Assembly (NCBI GenBank): GCA_009380025.1 | Contig: WHSP01000002.1 | Location: 39,475 to 103,474 of the forward strand | Direction: 5' to 3' | DNA from: Gemmatimonas sp. | Lineage (GTDB): Bacteria; Gemmatimonadota; Gemmatimonadetes; Longimicrobiales; Longimicrobiaceae | Length of the DNA: 64,000 bases | In this document: one piece after another, positions 29,061 to 38,286 of the stretch | Numbering within the stretch: position 1 is the stretch's first letter | How the letters are laid out: every line of letters begins with the position of its first letter | The notes under the pieces: model-generated | The model's input: only the letters and a program-made list of their open reading frames with translations | Databases searched by the model: none | What the model was told of the DNA's origin: nothing | Made by a program: the position numbers and the translations under genes

Positions 29061-29505
29061 CGCCGTCCTCGCGGACATAACCGAAGCCTGTTGCCACGAC
29101 GACGGCGAGCGCGCTCGGCTCGCCGGATTTTGTCGTGTCCACCCGCTGCGCGAAGCGCAGCAGGTTAGCAGCAGCCTCGTCGATATTCGCGGCACCGAGC
29201 TTGACCTCAGCGGCAAACCACCGGCCGTCAGTCGCCTCAATGACCGCATCGATCTCGAGACCCGTGTTATCCCGGTACTGGAAGACCGATGCGCCCGTGG
29301 CCTGCGCATAAACGCGCAGGTCGCGAATCACCAGAGATTCGTACAGGAAGCCGAACAGCTCAAGATCCTTCACGAGACGTTGGTGCGTCGCGCCGAGCGC
29401 GGCTGCGGCCAGTGAAGGATCCACGAAATGCCGCTTCGCCGCGTTGCGAACGACCGAACGCGAGCGCAGGTGGGGAGCCCAGGCCGGCTGGTCCTCGATG
29501 ACCAT
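29029..29505 (-). pseudogene. 5'-truncated DUF4143-type ATPase C-terminal fragment; its 3' end is encoded by REP copy B
   Basis: DQPAWAPHLRSRSVVRNAAKRHFVDPSLAAAALGATHQRLVKDLELFGFLYESLVIRDLRVYAQATGASVFQYRDNTGLEIDAVIEATDGRWFAAEVKLG; lacks the P-loop AAA part. Confidence 0.78.
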
Positions 29506-30077
29506 CAGTCTTTCGAGCGCGCAGTCCTCCCAAGGTTCACCGGCCAGCCCCTACCGACACCTGCTTCGCCAGATCCAGGATCGTGAGGGATGGCGCGGGA
29601 CTTCGCGGCGACGCTCCATCAAGAAGGTCGCGCACGGATACGGCGCCCGTCGAATGCCCCGTTTCTGTCCACACAAACGTGGCAAATTTAGGCACACAAA
29701 TATTTCTCGACCAGTCACACAAAGCAAATCTTTATCTTCCCTCGGATGTCCAGCCGTGGCTCAACTCGCACGTGCACTTCGACCACGCGGGCGGACGGGC
29801 CAGCCCTGACGTCGGCGATGGCGAAGCCGAGGGCCGATGACTCTCCAATATCATCAGGGCCGTTCCACGAAAGCCGCCGCCGATGACTCCGGGGGTCCGG
29901 TGAGCGGAACGCACTGGTTGCCGACGATGCGGAACGGTTTCGATGGGCGTCTGCCCACCGCTGTTCACTATGGATCGCCACCGGATGCTGCATTGCTTGC
30001 GCGTTCCTGGCATTCTATCTTCCGGCAGAATATATTCCAGTCGAGGTGCGATTGTGGCTAAGCGGACGGACACACAA

Positions 30078-30425
30078 ATGAGGACGTATCCACTGCCCTT
30101 GGGGAACGACGTGCTGTATCTGCTGCTCGCACTCGACCGGGGGCCGCGCCACGGCTACGCGCTGCTGCGCGAGGTCGAGGCGGTCTCGGGCGGCGAGGTC
30201 CGCATCCTGACCGGCACGTTGTATCGGCGTTTGAGGCGGATGCTCGATGACGGGCTGATCGAGGAGGTGCCGGCGCCGGCGGGCGAGGCTTCGGCGGACG
30301 AACGTCGGCGCTATTACGCGATTACGACGTTCGGTCGTGAGGTCGCATCTGCGGAGGTGAGGCGTATGCAAGGCGTTGTGCGTGCCGCTGCCGGCCGGCT
30401 CGGCGGGCGTCCGAGGACGGCATGA
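30078..30425 (+). CDS. PadR-family transcriptional regulator
   Basis: LYLLLALDRGPRHGYALLREVEAVSGGEVRILTGTLYRRLRRMLDDGLIEEV...RRRYYAITTFGREVASAEVRRM. Confidence 0.92.
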   Translation: MRTYPLPLGNDVLYLLLALDRGPRHGYALLREVEAVSGGEVRILTGTLYRRLRRMLDDGLIEEVPAPAGEASADERRRYYAITTFGREVASAEVRRMQGVVRAAAGRLGGRPRTA

Positions 30426-33136
30426 AGCAGGGCAAGGAAGGAAACGACGGGCGAGAATCTCGCCTGCTCCGCGCGCTCGTGCGGCTGTTTCCCCGAGCCT
30501 TCCGCGAGCGGTTCGGCGATGACGTGCTGCGTACGCTGAGTGCGGCTCATCTTGCGGCGTCCGCGTCGGGCGCACGGGGGCGCGTAGCGTTCTGGCTTCG
30601 CAACATTCCCGATCTCCTCGTGGGCGCGGTTCGCGAGCGGATCGGGGGCTCGGGCGGACGACAGGAGAAGGAGGCGGGCATGCGACCGAGCAAGACGGGC
30701 GTGGTCTCCTGGCTGGACTTCAAGCTGGGATTCCGGATGCTGGTCAAGTACCCGGGCCTCACGGTCGTCGGCGGCCTAGCGATGGCATTCGCGATCGCGG
30801 TCGGCGCCCTCGGATTCGAGGCGATCATCACGCTGATGCGACCGTCGCTACCGTTCGAAGGAGGAGATCGCGTCGTCTCGGTGCGCAATTGGAATGCGGC
30901 GGAGAGCGAGGAGGCGGTGCGCGCGGCGCACGATTTCGTGGATTGGCGCGCGCAGCTTCGAACTGTCGAGGAGCTGGGCGCGTACCGAACCGTCGAACGG
31001 AACCTGATCGCGGCGGCCGGTCCCAGCGGTCCCGTCGCGGTCGCCGAGATCAGTGCATCGGCGTTCCGGCTGACGGGTGTGCGTCCTGTGCTGGGTCGCA
31101 CGCTGTCGGAAGCCGACGAGCGACCGGGCGCGCCACGGGTTCTGGTGATCGGTGAGGCTGAGTGGCGGACCCGATTTCGTGGTGATCCGCTCGTGCTGGG
31201 CCGGGAGGTCCGGGTCGGAGCCGACGTGCACACGATCGTGGGTGTGTTGCCGGAGGCGTACGGGTTTCCGATCGCGCACCGCTACTGGGTTCCACTCCGG
31301 TTGAACGTCCTGGATTATCCACGCGGCGACGGGCCGGCGATCGCAGTCTTCGGCCGGCTGGCTCCGGGTGCGACACTCGAGGAGGCGCAGGCGGAGCTGA
31401 CGGCGTGGGGCGACCGCATGGCCGCGGCATACCCGGAGACGCACGAGCACCTGCGGCCGCAGATGCTGCCGTACACGGAGTCGCTCTTTCCTTTCAGACC
31501 CGGCAACCTGCTGCGTGCCGGTCTGTACTCGACGAACCTGCTGTTCATCCTGTTCGTCGGGGTGATCTGCGCGAATGTCGCGGCACTCGTGTACGCACGG
31601 ACGGCGACGCGCGAGAGCGAGCTCGTCGTGCGCAGCGCGCTGGGTGCGAGCCGGCATCGGATTATCATGCAGCTCGTGGGCGAGATGCTGGTCCTGGGCG
31701 CGTTCGCCGCTGTCGTGGGCCTACTGGTCGCGCGGTTCGTCGCGGATTGGATCCTGGCGGTCGTGGATTCGGAGTTCCTGGACGCGATACCGTACTGGGT
31801 CGATCCCGGCCTTTCGCCAAGCACGGTGCTGTACGCGGCCTTGCTCACCGCGTTCGCGTCCTTCGTCGCGGGTGCGCTACCGGGCTTCAAGGTTACGCGC
31901 GCGTCGGGCGCCCGCCTGCGCGAGGTCAGTGCTGGCGGCGGCGGGCTCCGGTTCGGCCCGCTTTGGACGGCGGCGATCGTCGGGCAAATGGCGCTCTCGA
32001 TCGTTCTCGTGTTTTTCACCGTGTACACGATCCAGCTCACGCTTCGCATGCGCACCGCTGATATGGGGTTCGCCGCGCACCAGTATTTGACCGCTCGGAT
32101 TGCGATGGACCGGCCCGAGGCATCGCAGATCGCCGCGGACTCGGCGGAAGCAGCGTTCTTGGCCCGCGGCCGCGACAGGTACGCCGAGCTGGAACGGCGG
32201 CTGGCGGCGGAACCCGGTGCGGCGGGTGTCACGTTCGCGAGCGTCCTGCCCGGCGTTTATCGCGACCGCACGAGAATCGAGGTGGATGGTATCGAGCTCG
32301 AGCACCGCGTGCAGCCCGCGACCGTCGGTGTGAACTTCTTCGAGACGCTCGATGTCCCGATGCTGGCCGGTCGAGGCTTCGAATCCGGCGATCTGGCAGC
32401 CGACCGGCACGTCGCGATCGTCAACCCTTCGTTCGTCCGGCTCGTGATGGGCGGACGCAACCCGATCGGCCGGCGGGTGCGGTTGGGGGTTTCGGAGAAC
32501 GCGTCCGATCCGTGGGGACGGTGGCACGAGATCGTAGGCGTGACGAGCGAGTTGCTGATGACGAACGACCCCGAGCTGCGCGCGGGCGGCATCTACCTGC
32601 CGGCAGCGCCCAGTCCTGCGGCGCCGAACGCGATCGTGCACGTTCGCGGCGAGCCGGCCGCGTTCGCGCCGCGCCTGCGCGAGATCGCGACCGCGGTCGA
32701 TCCCGCGTTGCGCGTCTATGGCATGCTCGCGGCCGATGACGTGCCGCACGTCGAAATGCCGTTCTACATGTTCTGGATTCATGTCCTCGTCATCGGCACG
32801 TCGATGGCGCTTGGTCTCTCGCTGGCCGGCATCTACTCGGTCATGGCGTTCGCAGTGGCGCGGCGGACGCGCGAGATCGGCATCCGCCTAGCGCTCGGCG
32901 CCGATCGCCGTCGCCTCGTCACGTCGATCCTCACGCGGCCCTTTGCCCAGGCCGCCCTGGGCGTGGTCATCGGCGTCTGTCCCTTGCTGGTGGCCGGAGG
33001 TGTCGCCTCGCTCGAGGCCGCCGCCTACGTGCTCGGCTTCACGACCCTCATGTTGGCTGTGTGCCTGCTGGCGTGCGTCGTGCCGATCCGACGCGCGCTC
33101 CGGGTGGAACCGACCGAGGCGCTGCAGGGGGAATAG
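30422..33136 (+). CDS. ABC transporter permease, ADOP-type (MacB/FtsX-like)
   Basis: N-terminal RLFPRAFRERFGDDVL helper region; two FtsX/MacB_PCD halves (MLVKYPGLTVVGGLAMAFAIAVG..., IYSVMAFAVARRTREIGIRLALGADRRRLV), C-terminal CVVPIRRALRVEPTEALQGE. Confidence 0.92.
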   Translation: MKQGKEGNDGRESRLLRALVRLFPRAFRERFGDDVLRTLSAAHLAASASGARGRVAFWLRNIPDLLVGAVRERIGGSGGRQEKEAGMRPSKTGVVSWLDFKLGFRMLVKYPGLTVVGGLAMAFAIAVGALGFEAIITLMRPSLPFEGGDRVVSVRNWNAAESEEAVRAAHDFVDWRAQLRTVEELGAYRTVERNLIAAAGPSGPVAVAEISASAFRLTGVRPVLGRTLSEADERPGAPRVLVIGEAEWRTRFRGDPLVLGREVRVGADVHTIVGVLPEAYGFPIAHRYWVPLRLNVLDYPRGDGPAIAVFGRLAPGATLEEAQAELTAWGDRMAAAYPETHEHLRPQMLPYTESLFPFRPGNLLRAGLYSTNLLFILFVGVICANVAALVYARTATRESELVVRSALGASRHRIIMQLVGEMLVLGAFAAVVGLLVARFVADWILAVVDSEFLDAIPYWVDPGLSPSTVLYAALLTAFASFVAGALPGFKVTRASGARLREVSAGGGGLRFGPLWTAAIVGQMALSIVLVFFTVYTIQLTLRMRTADMGFAAHQYLTARIAMDRPEASQIAADSAEAAFLARGRDRYAELERRLAAEPGAAGVTFASVLPGVYRDRTRIEVDGIELEHRVQPATVGVNFFETLDVPMLAGRGFESGDLAADRHVAIVNPSFVRLVMGGRNPIGRRVRLGVSENASDPWGRWHEIVGVTSELLMTNDPELRAGGIYLPAAPSPAAPNAIVHVRGEPAAFAPRLREIATAVDPALRVYGMLAADDVPHVEMPFYMFWIHVLVIGTSMALGLSLAGIYSVMAFAVARRTREIGIRLALGADRRRLVTSILTRPFAQAALGVVIGVCPLLVAGGVASLEAAAYVLGFTTLMLAVCLLACVVPIRRALRVEPTEALQGE

Positions 33137-33488
33137 GCGGGTACGAGCGGTCGGCGCGCATCGGAGATAGCACTTGCGGAGACAGCGCCATCTGCAATCG
33201 CCCACCGGAACATCGGGGTGCTTGTGAGAGAATGGGGCGGGTCCGCCATTACACCTTCCGGCCGCGACATCCTCCCCCTATTAGCGACCGCTTGCGAGGG
33301 GCAGGAGGGAGTCGCAGATTAGCTCCGATAACTGCACAATATCGGAACTAATCGACCCGAGAATCGATGCCCGCAGCAACTTACCGACCGGTGGGTGGCG
33401 CAGCTTGATAACCAGGCGATGCTTCCCGTGGCCGAAGCGCAGGCCGAGCGGGCCTTGATGCGGCTGTCCACGATCCAGCGGCAGGAGC

Positions 33489-33710
33489 ATGACAAAGCGG
33501 TTTGGATCGCGGCGGGCTGTGCAGAGGAGCGCAAGGCGCTACGCAGGCCACTCGCTGCGTGCCGGGTTCGTGACGAGCGCGGCCGCCGCGGGTGCTCGGG
33601 TGGATGAGATCATGGACCACACGGGAAACACGCGCGTGGATACGCTCACGCACTACATTCGCAACGCCAAGGAGATTCGCACGAGCGCGGCGGCGAAGCT
33701 GGGTTTGTGA
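33489..33710 (+). pseudogene. Tyrosine recombinase (integrase) C-terminal fragment
   Basis: YAGHSLRAGFVTSAAAAGARVDEIMDHTGNTRVDTLTHYIRNAKEIRTSAAAKLGL has the HxxR...H...Y C-terminal catalytic layout; N-terminal domain missing. Confidence 0.68.
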
Positions 33711-33806
33711 CACTCCACGTGATGACTCCATCAGATGAAGCGGACGGAGGCGAGTCGCCGAACTGATCGGGGCACGCACCCGCAGGCGACCCCTGCCGTC
33801 TGGGGC

Positions 33807-34031
33807 CTACAATAGGCCCACGAACTCGTCCACAGTGAGGCCGCTCTGTCGAATGATCGCCCGGAGCGTGCCTCTGGCGATCTCTCGGTGATCGGGTACG
33901 GTGATACGTCGGAACGGCGAGGTGGGCTGGCGCAGGATTATGTGGCTGCCCTTCTGGCGGTCGAAGGCGTAACCGACCTTCCCAAGCATTCGGACGACAT
34001 CCCGAGCGGAGACGACCGGCAGCTTTGCCAC
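33807..34031 (-). CDS. hicA: HicA-family mRNA interferase toxin
   Basis: MAKLPVVSARDVVRMLGKVGYAFDRQKGSHIILRQPTSPFRRITVPDHREIARGTLRAIIRQSGLTVDEFVGLL (catalytic GSH). Confidence 0.95.
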   Translation of the reverse strand: MAKLPVVSARDVVRMLGKVGYAFDRQKGSHIILRQPTSPFRRITVPDHREIARGTLRAIIRQSGLTVDEFVGLL

Positions 34032-34034
34032 CGG

Positions 34035-34241
34035 CTACACCTCGATGATCTCTTCGGTGATTGAGGGTGGAATGGGATCGCCGTGATCGTCCAAGCTCTC
34101 AAGATACAGCGCCACCGCTTCGCGCACGTTCTGGAGAGCCTCCTCGCGTGTGCGTCCCTGGCTGATGCAGCCGGGCAGTGACGGCACCTCAGCTACGAAC
34201 TTCCCGTCTTCGTCCTGCTCAATCCAGGCCCGGTACTTCAT
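34035..34241 (-). CDS. hicB: HicB-family antitoxin
   Basis: WIEQDEDGKFVAEVPSLPGCISQGRTREEALQNVREAVALYLESLDDHGDPIPP; directly upstream of HicA. Confidence 0.93.
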   Translation of the reverse strand: MKYRAWIEQDEDGKFVAEVPSLPGCISQGRTREEALQNVREAVALYLESLDDHGDPIPPSITEEIIEV

Positions 34242-34527
34242 GTCCAGCTCCGTGGTTTTAGCCCAAGCAGTATTCCCTCTAATGTACCGCTTCGGTAGCC
34301 GGAAGTCATGTCAGATAATTGCCCGCCGATCCCGCGGCGAGGAGTCTTCCCCGCAGGGCAAGGGCGCGCATGCGCCGATCGCTGAGCACCAATCCATAAA
34401 CTCTTGGCGACTAGCGGCCCGTTCCACAGCTCCTGGGCTCAGCGCCTCGACCTTGTCGCCTCGCCGGCGTCTTGCGCCTTTCTCCTCGCCCTCTACCGGT
34501 TCGTTTGGCGCTGTGATCGGTAAGCGC

Positions 34528-35130
34528 TCACTCGATGCAGGTCTTGAGCGCTTCAACAGGAACGTCCTCGGCCTCGTCAAAAATGATTGCCCGATTCCCT
34601 TCGGACCTGAACTCGTGCGGGAAGGCGGTTCGGAACCTTTCTACCAGGCTAGTTCCGCAGTGGAAGTACATGGCATACTGCGTGTCGCTGGACTTCCTTC
34701 GGTCGATTCGGATCGTGCTACCACTCTTCGATTCTGAGGTAATGTATGCGGGCTCTCCCCATCTGAGGGATTCTTCTAGCTCGCCCACCCCGTCGATATC
34801 TGCTGCGGTGTCGAAGATCAACTGACGCAGCTGCATGAGCCGGCCACGCATCGACCGGTCGAGCATCTGCCGCTGTCGCGGCTGCAGTCCCGCGAGCTGC
34901 TGGCCAAGCCGTTTCTCAAGCTGTGCCCGTCTCGGACCTCGTTCGAGTTCGCCATCAAGCGTCTTGATATGGCGCTCCAGGTGCACGACAGTGGCTCTCG
35001 CCTGTCGGTACTCCGCCCGGTTCGCCCAGGCTTCCCGTACCCGACGAACGTGCTCGCTCCCTAAATGCTCAAGCTTGGGCGCGGCCTGGAGCGCGGCTGC
35101 CCGTTCGGCGGATCGGTCGGAAGAGGCCAC
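34528..35130 (-). pseudogene. DUF1801-domain protein with N-terminal coiled-coil extension, ended by a premature stop
   Basis: LRQLIFDTAADIDGVGELEESLRWGEPAYITSESKSGSTIRIDRRKSSDTQYAMYFHCGTSLVERFRTAFPHEFRSEGNRAIIFDEAEDVPVEALKTCIE*; reading through the TGA gives ALTDHSAKR where family members usually read ALTYHR. Confidence 0.6.
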
Positions 35131-35156
35131 GCCGAGAGCCTGGGCGACCCATCTAC

Positions 35157-35290
35157 TCGATGCGGAGCGCGATGATTAGATCGACGCGCGTCGCACGCCA
35201 AGCGGGGAACGTGACGGCGGCCGCGCGGATGAGTGTGATGGCGGCGAGGCGCCCGTCTGGAGAACGTGTGGTCGACCTCTGAATGAACGC
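35157..35290 (-). pseudogene. ADOP/FtsX-like permease C-terminal tail remnant
   Basis: Reverse complement reads IQRSTTRSPDGRLAAITLIRAAAVTFPAWRATRVDLIIALRIE*, matching the PAxRAxRVDPxxALRxE tail of ADOP permeases. Confidence 0.5.
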
Positions 35291-35365
35291 CTAATGGGAA
35301 TCACATCGACGAATGGCTCAGCAGGCTGGGCGGGCTCCGACACGCTGGCACCAGCGGACAAACGT

Positions 35366-35640
35366 CCTCAGCCCGTCTTGAGTGCCTCCACCGGATCGAC
35401 GACCGCTGCACGCCGGGCCGGAAGGTATCCGGCAACCAGTGCCATCACACCCAGTAGACGACCACTCCCAGATATACCTGCGTGTCGACCGGTTGGACCT
35501 CGAACAGCATGGTAGAAAGGAGCCGTGTCGCTGCAACCGCGGCGGCCAGCCCTAAGGCCAGGCACTCGTAGCGCTCGGCGTCACGAACGTCGCGACGACC
35601 GAGGAGACGGAGGACATTGATCGGTAATGGAGTCGATTCG
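35366..35640 (-). pseudogene. Second ADOP/FtsX-like permease C-terminal remnant, frameshifted
   Basis: LALGLAAAVAATRLLSTMLFEVQPVDTQVYLGVVVYWV / LLGVMALVAGYLPARRAAVVDPVEALKTG* in two frames. Confidence 0.65.
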
Positions 35641-36484
35641 CACCAGGCCGAGCCGCGTGCTGATCGACATTGCGGAGGATCTCGAGCACGCCTTCGAGCA
35701 TCACGGCCCTCTGGCGCGCCGCGTCGATGCGCGGTCGGCGATCCAACGGCTGGAATCCGTACCAGCCGAATTGCGAATGATTGCCGCCCTCGATCCAAAT
35801 CCAACGGGTCTGAGGCGGAAGGAGCGCGGCGTTTTGACGCACCTCGTTCGGAGATGCAAGACCATCACGAGTACCGACGATCTTCGTGACGGGTATCGTG
35901 AGCGAGCTCAGATCGTGGTCTCGAGGGTGAGAGCTGCCAATGATGACGAGCCCGCTGACTCTCGGCGTGTTGGTCGCGGCGATGCGTGAGGCGACGACGG
36001 CGCCTCGGGAGTGTCCGCCTACCACGATCGCCTCGCGCTTGGCGGCGGCTGGCAGAACCGATCTGATGCGCGAATCCAGTTCCGGCGAATCGGCGCTGTT
36101 GAACGCACCACGTCGCGGTAGCTCGACGAGGGTCGCCGGGTACCCTGCCTCCGCCACGGAGCGCGCGAGCGGAGCGTAGGCGCGCGGATCGACCAACGCG
36201 CCAGGAAAGAAGACGAGAGTCGTCCTCGCAGGTGCACGGCCATTCGGCACGAAACGCCACACGCCGTCTGTGTGATCGACTGTCACGAGTGAATCCGACA
36301 GCGCCGCGTTCCTCGCGACGGAGCTCGCACGGTACGCGATCAGAGACCACCCAATGAAGACGATCGTTCCGCCCACTCCGAGCGTGATCCAGACGCGGCT
36401 CACGAGCCGCCATACTCGGTGATTTGCCATCTGATCGGTTGTTGAAGATGCGACCGCGGACAACAGCCAACGCGATTTCGACAC
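35552..36484 (-). CDS. Alpha/beta hydrolase with C-terminus running into an ADOP permease remnant
   Basis: TLVFFPGALVDPRAYAPLARSVAEAGYPATLVELPRRGAF...EAIVVGGHSRGAVVASRIAA (GHSRG nucleophile elbow)...GGNHSQFGWYG. Likely start is the internal ATG in MANHRVWRL. Confidence 0.78.
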   Translation of the reverse strand: MSKSRWLLSAVASSTTDQMANHRVWRLVSRVWITLGVGGTIVFIGWSLIAYRASSVARNAALSDSLVTVDHTDGVWRFVPNGRAPARTTLVFFPGALVDPRAYAPLARSVAEAGYPATLVELPRRGAFNSADSPELDSRIRSVLPAAAKREAIVVGGHSRGAVVASRIAATNTPRVSGLVIIGSSHPRDHDLSSLTIPVTKIVGTRDGLASPNEVRQNAALLPPQTRWIWIEGGNHSQFGWYGFQPLDRRPRIDAARQRAVMLEGVLEILRNVDQHAARPGANRLHYRSMSSVSSVVATFVTPSATSAWP

Positions 36485-36563
36485 GGTCGCGTAGCACGTC
36501 GGGTGCGCCAGGGTCCATTAAGGATAGGACCTCACGATGGGCGTGGCACCCCGTGCCGCGACG

Positions 36564-37020
36564 TCAAGTGCGGTCGCTCGTGAGCAGCCCTCGGCGAACG
36601 AACGTCTGGATCGCGAGCCGCGACGCCTCCATGCCGTCGACGCTGTGCTGCGGGTGCCAGACCGCACTCGCGAATACGTATTGACGGCTCAACGGTGAGC
36701 CGACCGACGAGCCAGCTCACGCCGGTGCCGTCCTCCATCCGAGTAGCGCCGGTCTTGGCATTCAGGCGCAGGCCGTCACGCGAGCTGACGCCGAGATCAT
36801 GGATGCCGGCCGCGTTCTCGACGGTGCCGCCGGCCTGTTCGAGCGCGCTCCGGATATCGCGTACGTGATCGCCGGAGAAGGGTAGCCCTCCCTCGTAGAA
36901 CGGGCGCAGAGACCGTACCTGACCGGGGCAGATCCCCGCGCTTGGAAGCATCCGGAATGCTGAGGCTTCTGGGCCGACGTGGCCTTCGGCGCTGTGCGCC
37001 TCCAGCCTCGACTTCCCCAC
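36564..37020 (-). pseudogene. Class D beta-lactamase/transpeptidase-like C-terminal remnant, frameshifted
   Basis: LRPFYEGGLPFSGDHVRDIRSALEQAGGTVENAAGIHDLGVSSRDGLRLNAKTGATRMEDGTGVSWLVGRLTVE / SRQYVFASAVWHPQHSVDGMEASRLAIQTFVRRGLLTSDRT*; KTG box then GWxVG-like segment; frameshift near 36693. Confidence 0.5.
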
Positions 37021-37177
37021 TGGACGTGGATACGGATTACCATATCAAGCGAACCGACGACAGGATCACCGTTCACGAGCCATCAACCGTCCCCCAAACC
37101 GAAACAGGTCCAGGGGGACGCTAGACACGAGGAGGGCTGTTAAGTCAGATTGTCCACCGTCACGCCGCTGAACTCAC

Positions 37178-37226
37178 TGGGGAATCATTTTGAGAAACCG
37201 GTGGGGAAAGGTTTTGAAAATCGACA
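37178..37226. mobile_element. Possible solo IS21-family end
   Basis: Two imperfect direct repeats TGGGGAATCATTTTGAGAAACCGG / TGGGGAAAGGTTTTGAAAATCGACA resemble IS21-type terminal repeats (GTGGGGAGTTTTGAAxTGxCA); no istA/istB seen. Confidence 0.4.
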
Positions 37227-37684
37227 GGCCACGGCGTCACGTGAAGAGTAACAATGCGGCGGCGGCCCCACGGAGTGTTCCATCGCGTTGGCGCTGATAC
37301 GTATCATTGGCGTCGAACGCTTCTCATCGCGGGACCGGCAGGCAAGCAAAGGCACGTTGAAAACACGCCGCGGAGATCAGCCTCTTGGTGCTGTAGGGTG
37401 TTGCCTCTTAGGGACTTGACCCCACTTCCAACCGCGCCTCTGAGCCTTGTACCACAACATCTAGTAGCCAACGCGTTCCAAACCACTAGGCAAGGTACTT
37501 GTCCATCGCGGCCGGCACCCGCATCCTACTGAGGGTCGCTGTCTCGCTAATCTGGATACACACATGACCGGGGGGTGCAGTTGCCGGATCCGAAGCGAAT
37601 CGGCATCGAGTCGTCCTGGCGCTCTTCGCTCCGCCGCACCGGATTGACAGCCTAATCCCGGCGCCGCTCTACCTCCTGGAGCTG

Positions 37685-38285
37685 GTGCCCGGGACTCTTA
37701 AGACGAGCTATCGCACCAACGAGCGGGGCTTCATCGTCAACGATGAGGACTCGCACTTCGAGCGCACCATCGCGTATCCGGATGGCAGTCGCTGCACGGT
37801 GAACGTGCAGGGCAGCCAAAAGCTGGGCCTTCCGAATCAGTTCGATTGGGACTACCTGCTCGCGCTCCTTCGAATCGCCGATGAGGGCGGTGTGGATGCG
37901 GATGGGACCGTACGCGAACCCTCGTTCCGTGCGATCCTCCGCGCCGCAGGACGCAGCGACGATACCGGAAAGAACTACAGGACCGCGGCGAAGCGCGCGT
38001 TGGCGCGATGGCAGCCGGTCACGGTCCGCACCCAGTGGGACATCGACTTTCGGGAGATCGCGGACCGGGTGCGTGCCGGTGACGCCTATCCGCTGCTCCC
38101 GGACGGCTACCCGGACCGCGGCAAGCGCGATCGGGGCCATTACATCCTCGAGTACGACCTCTCGAGCATTGACCGCGCGGGAACAGAGGTCACCCGGATC
38201 GACATGCTGCGCATCAATCCGGTTTGGCTCGACCAGCCGCTGGTGGGGCTAACGACATGGCTGGATGTCGAGGTGCACAATTCAC
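37685..38285 (+). pseudogene. Plasmid replication initiator A (RPA)-like protein, 3'-truncated
   Basis: ERTIAYPDGSRCTVNVQGSQKLGLPNQFDWDYLLALLRIADEGGVDADGTVREPSFRAILRAAGRSDDTGKNYRTAAKRALARWQPVTVRT; after about 38285 the frame is antisense to the HAD gene. Confidence 0.6.
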
Positions 38286-38286
38286 T

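Noticed and set aside
34850-35130. Relaxase (MobA/MobL) C-terminal fragment
   Set aside because: Coiled-coil-like sequence upstream of DUF1801 was considered, but characteristic relaxase motifs are absent.
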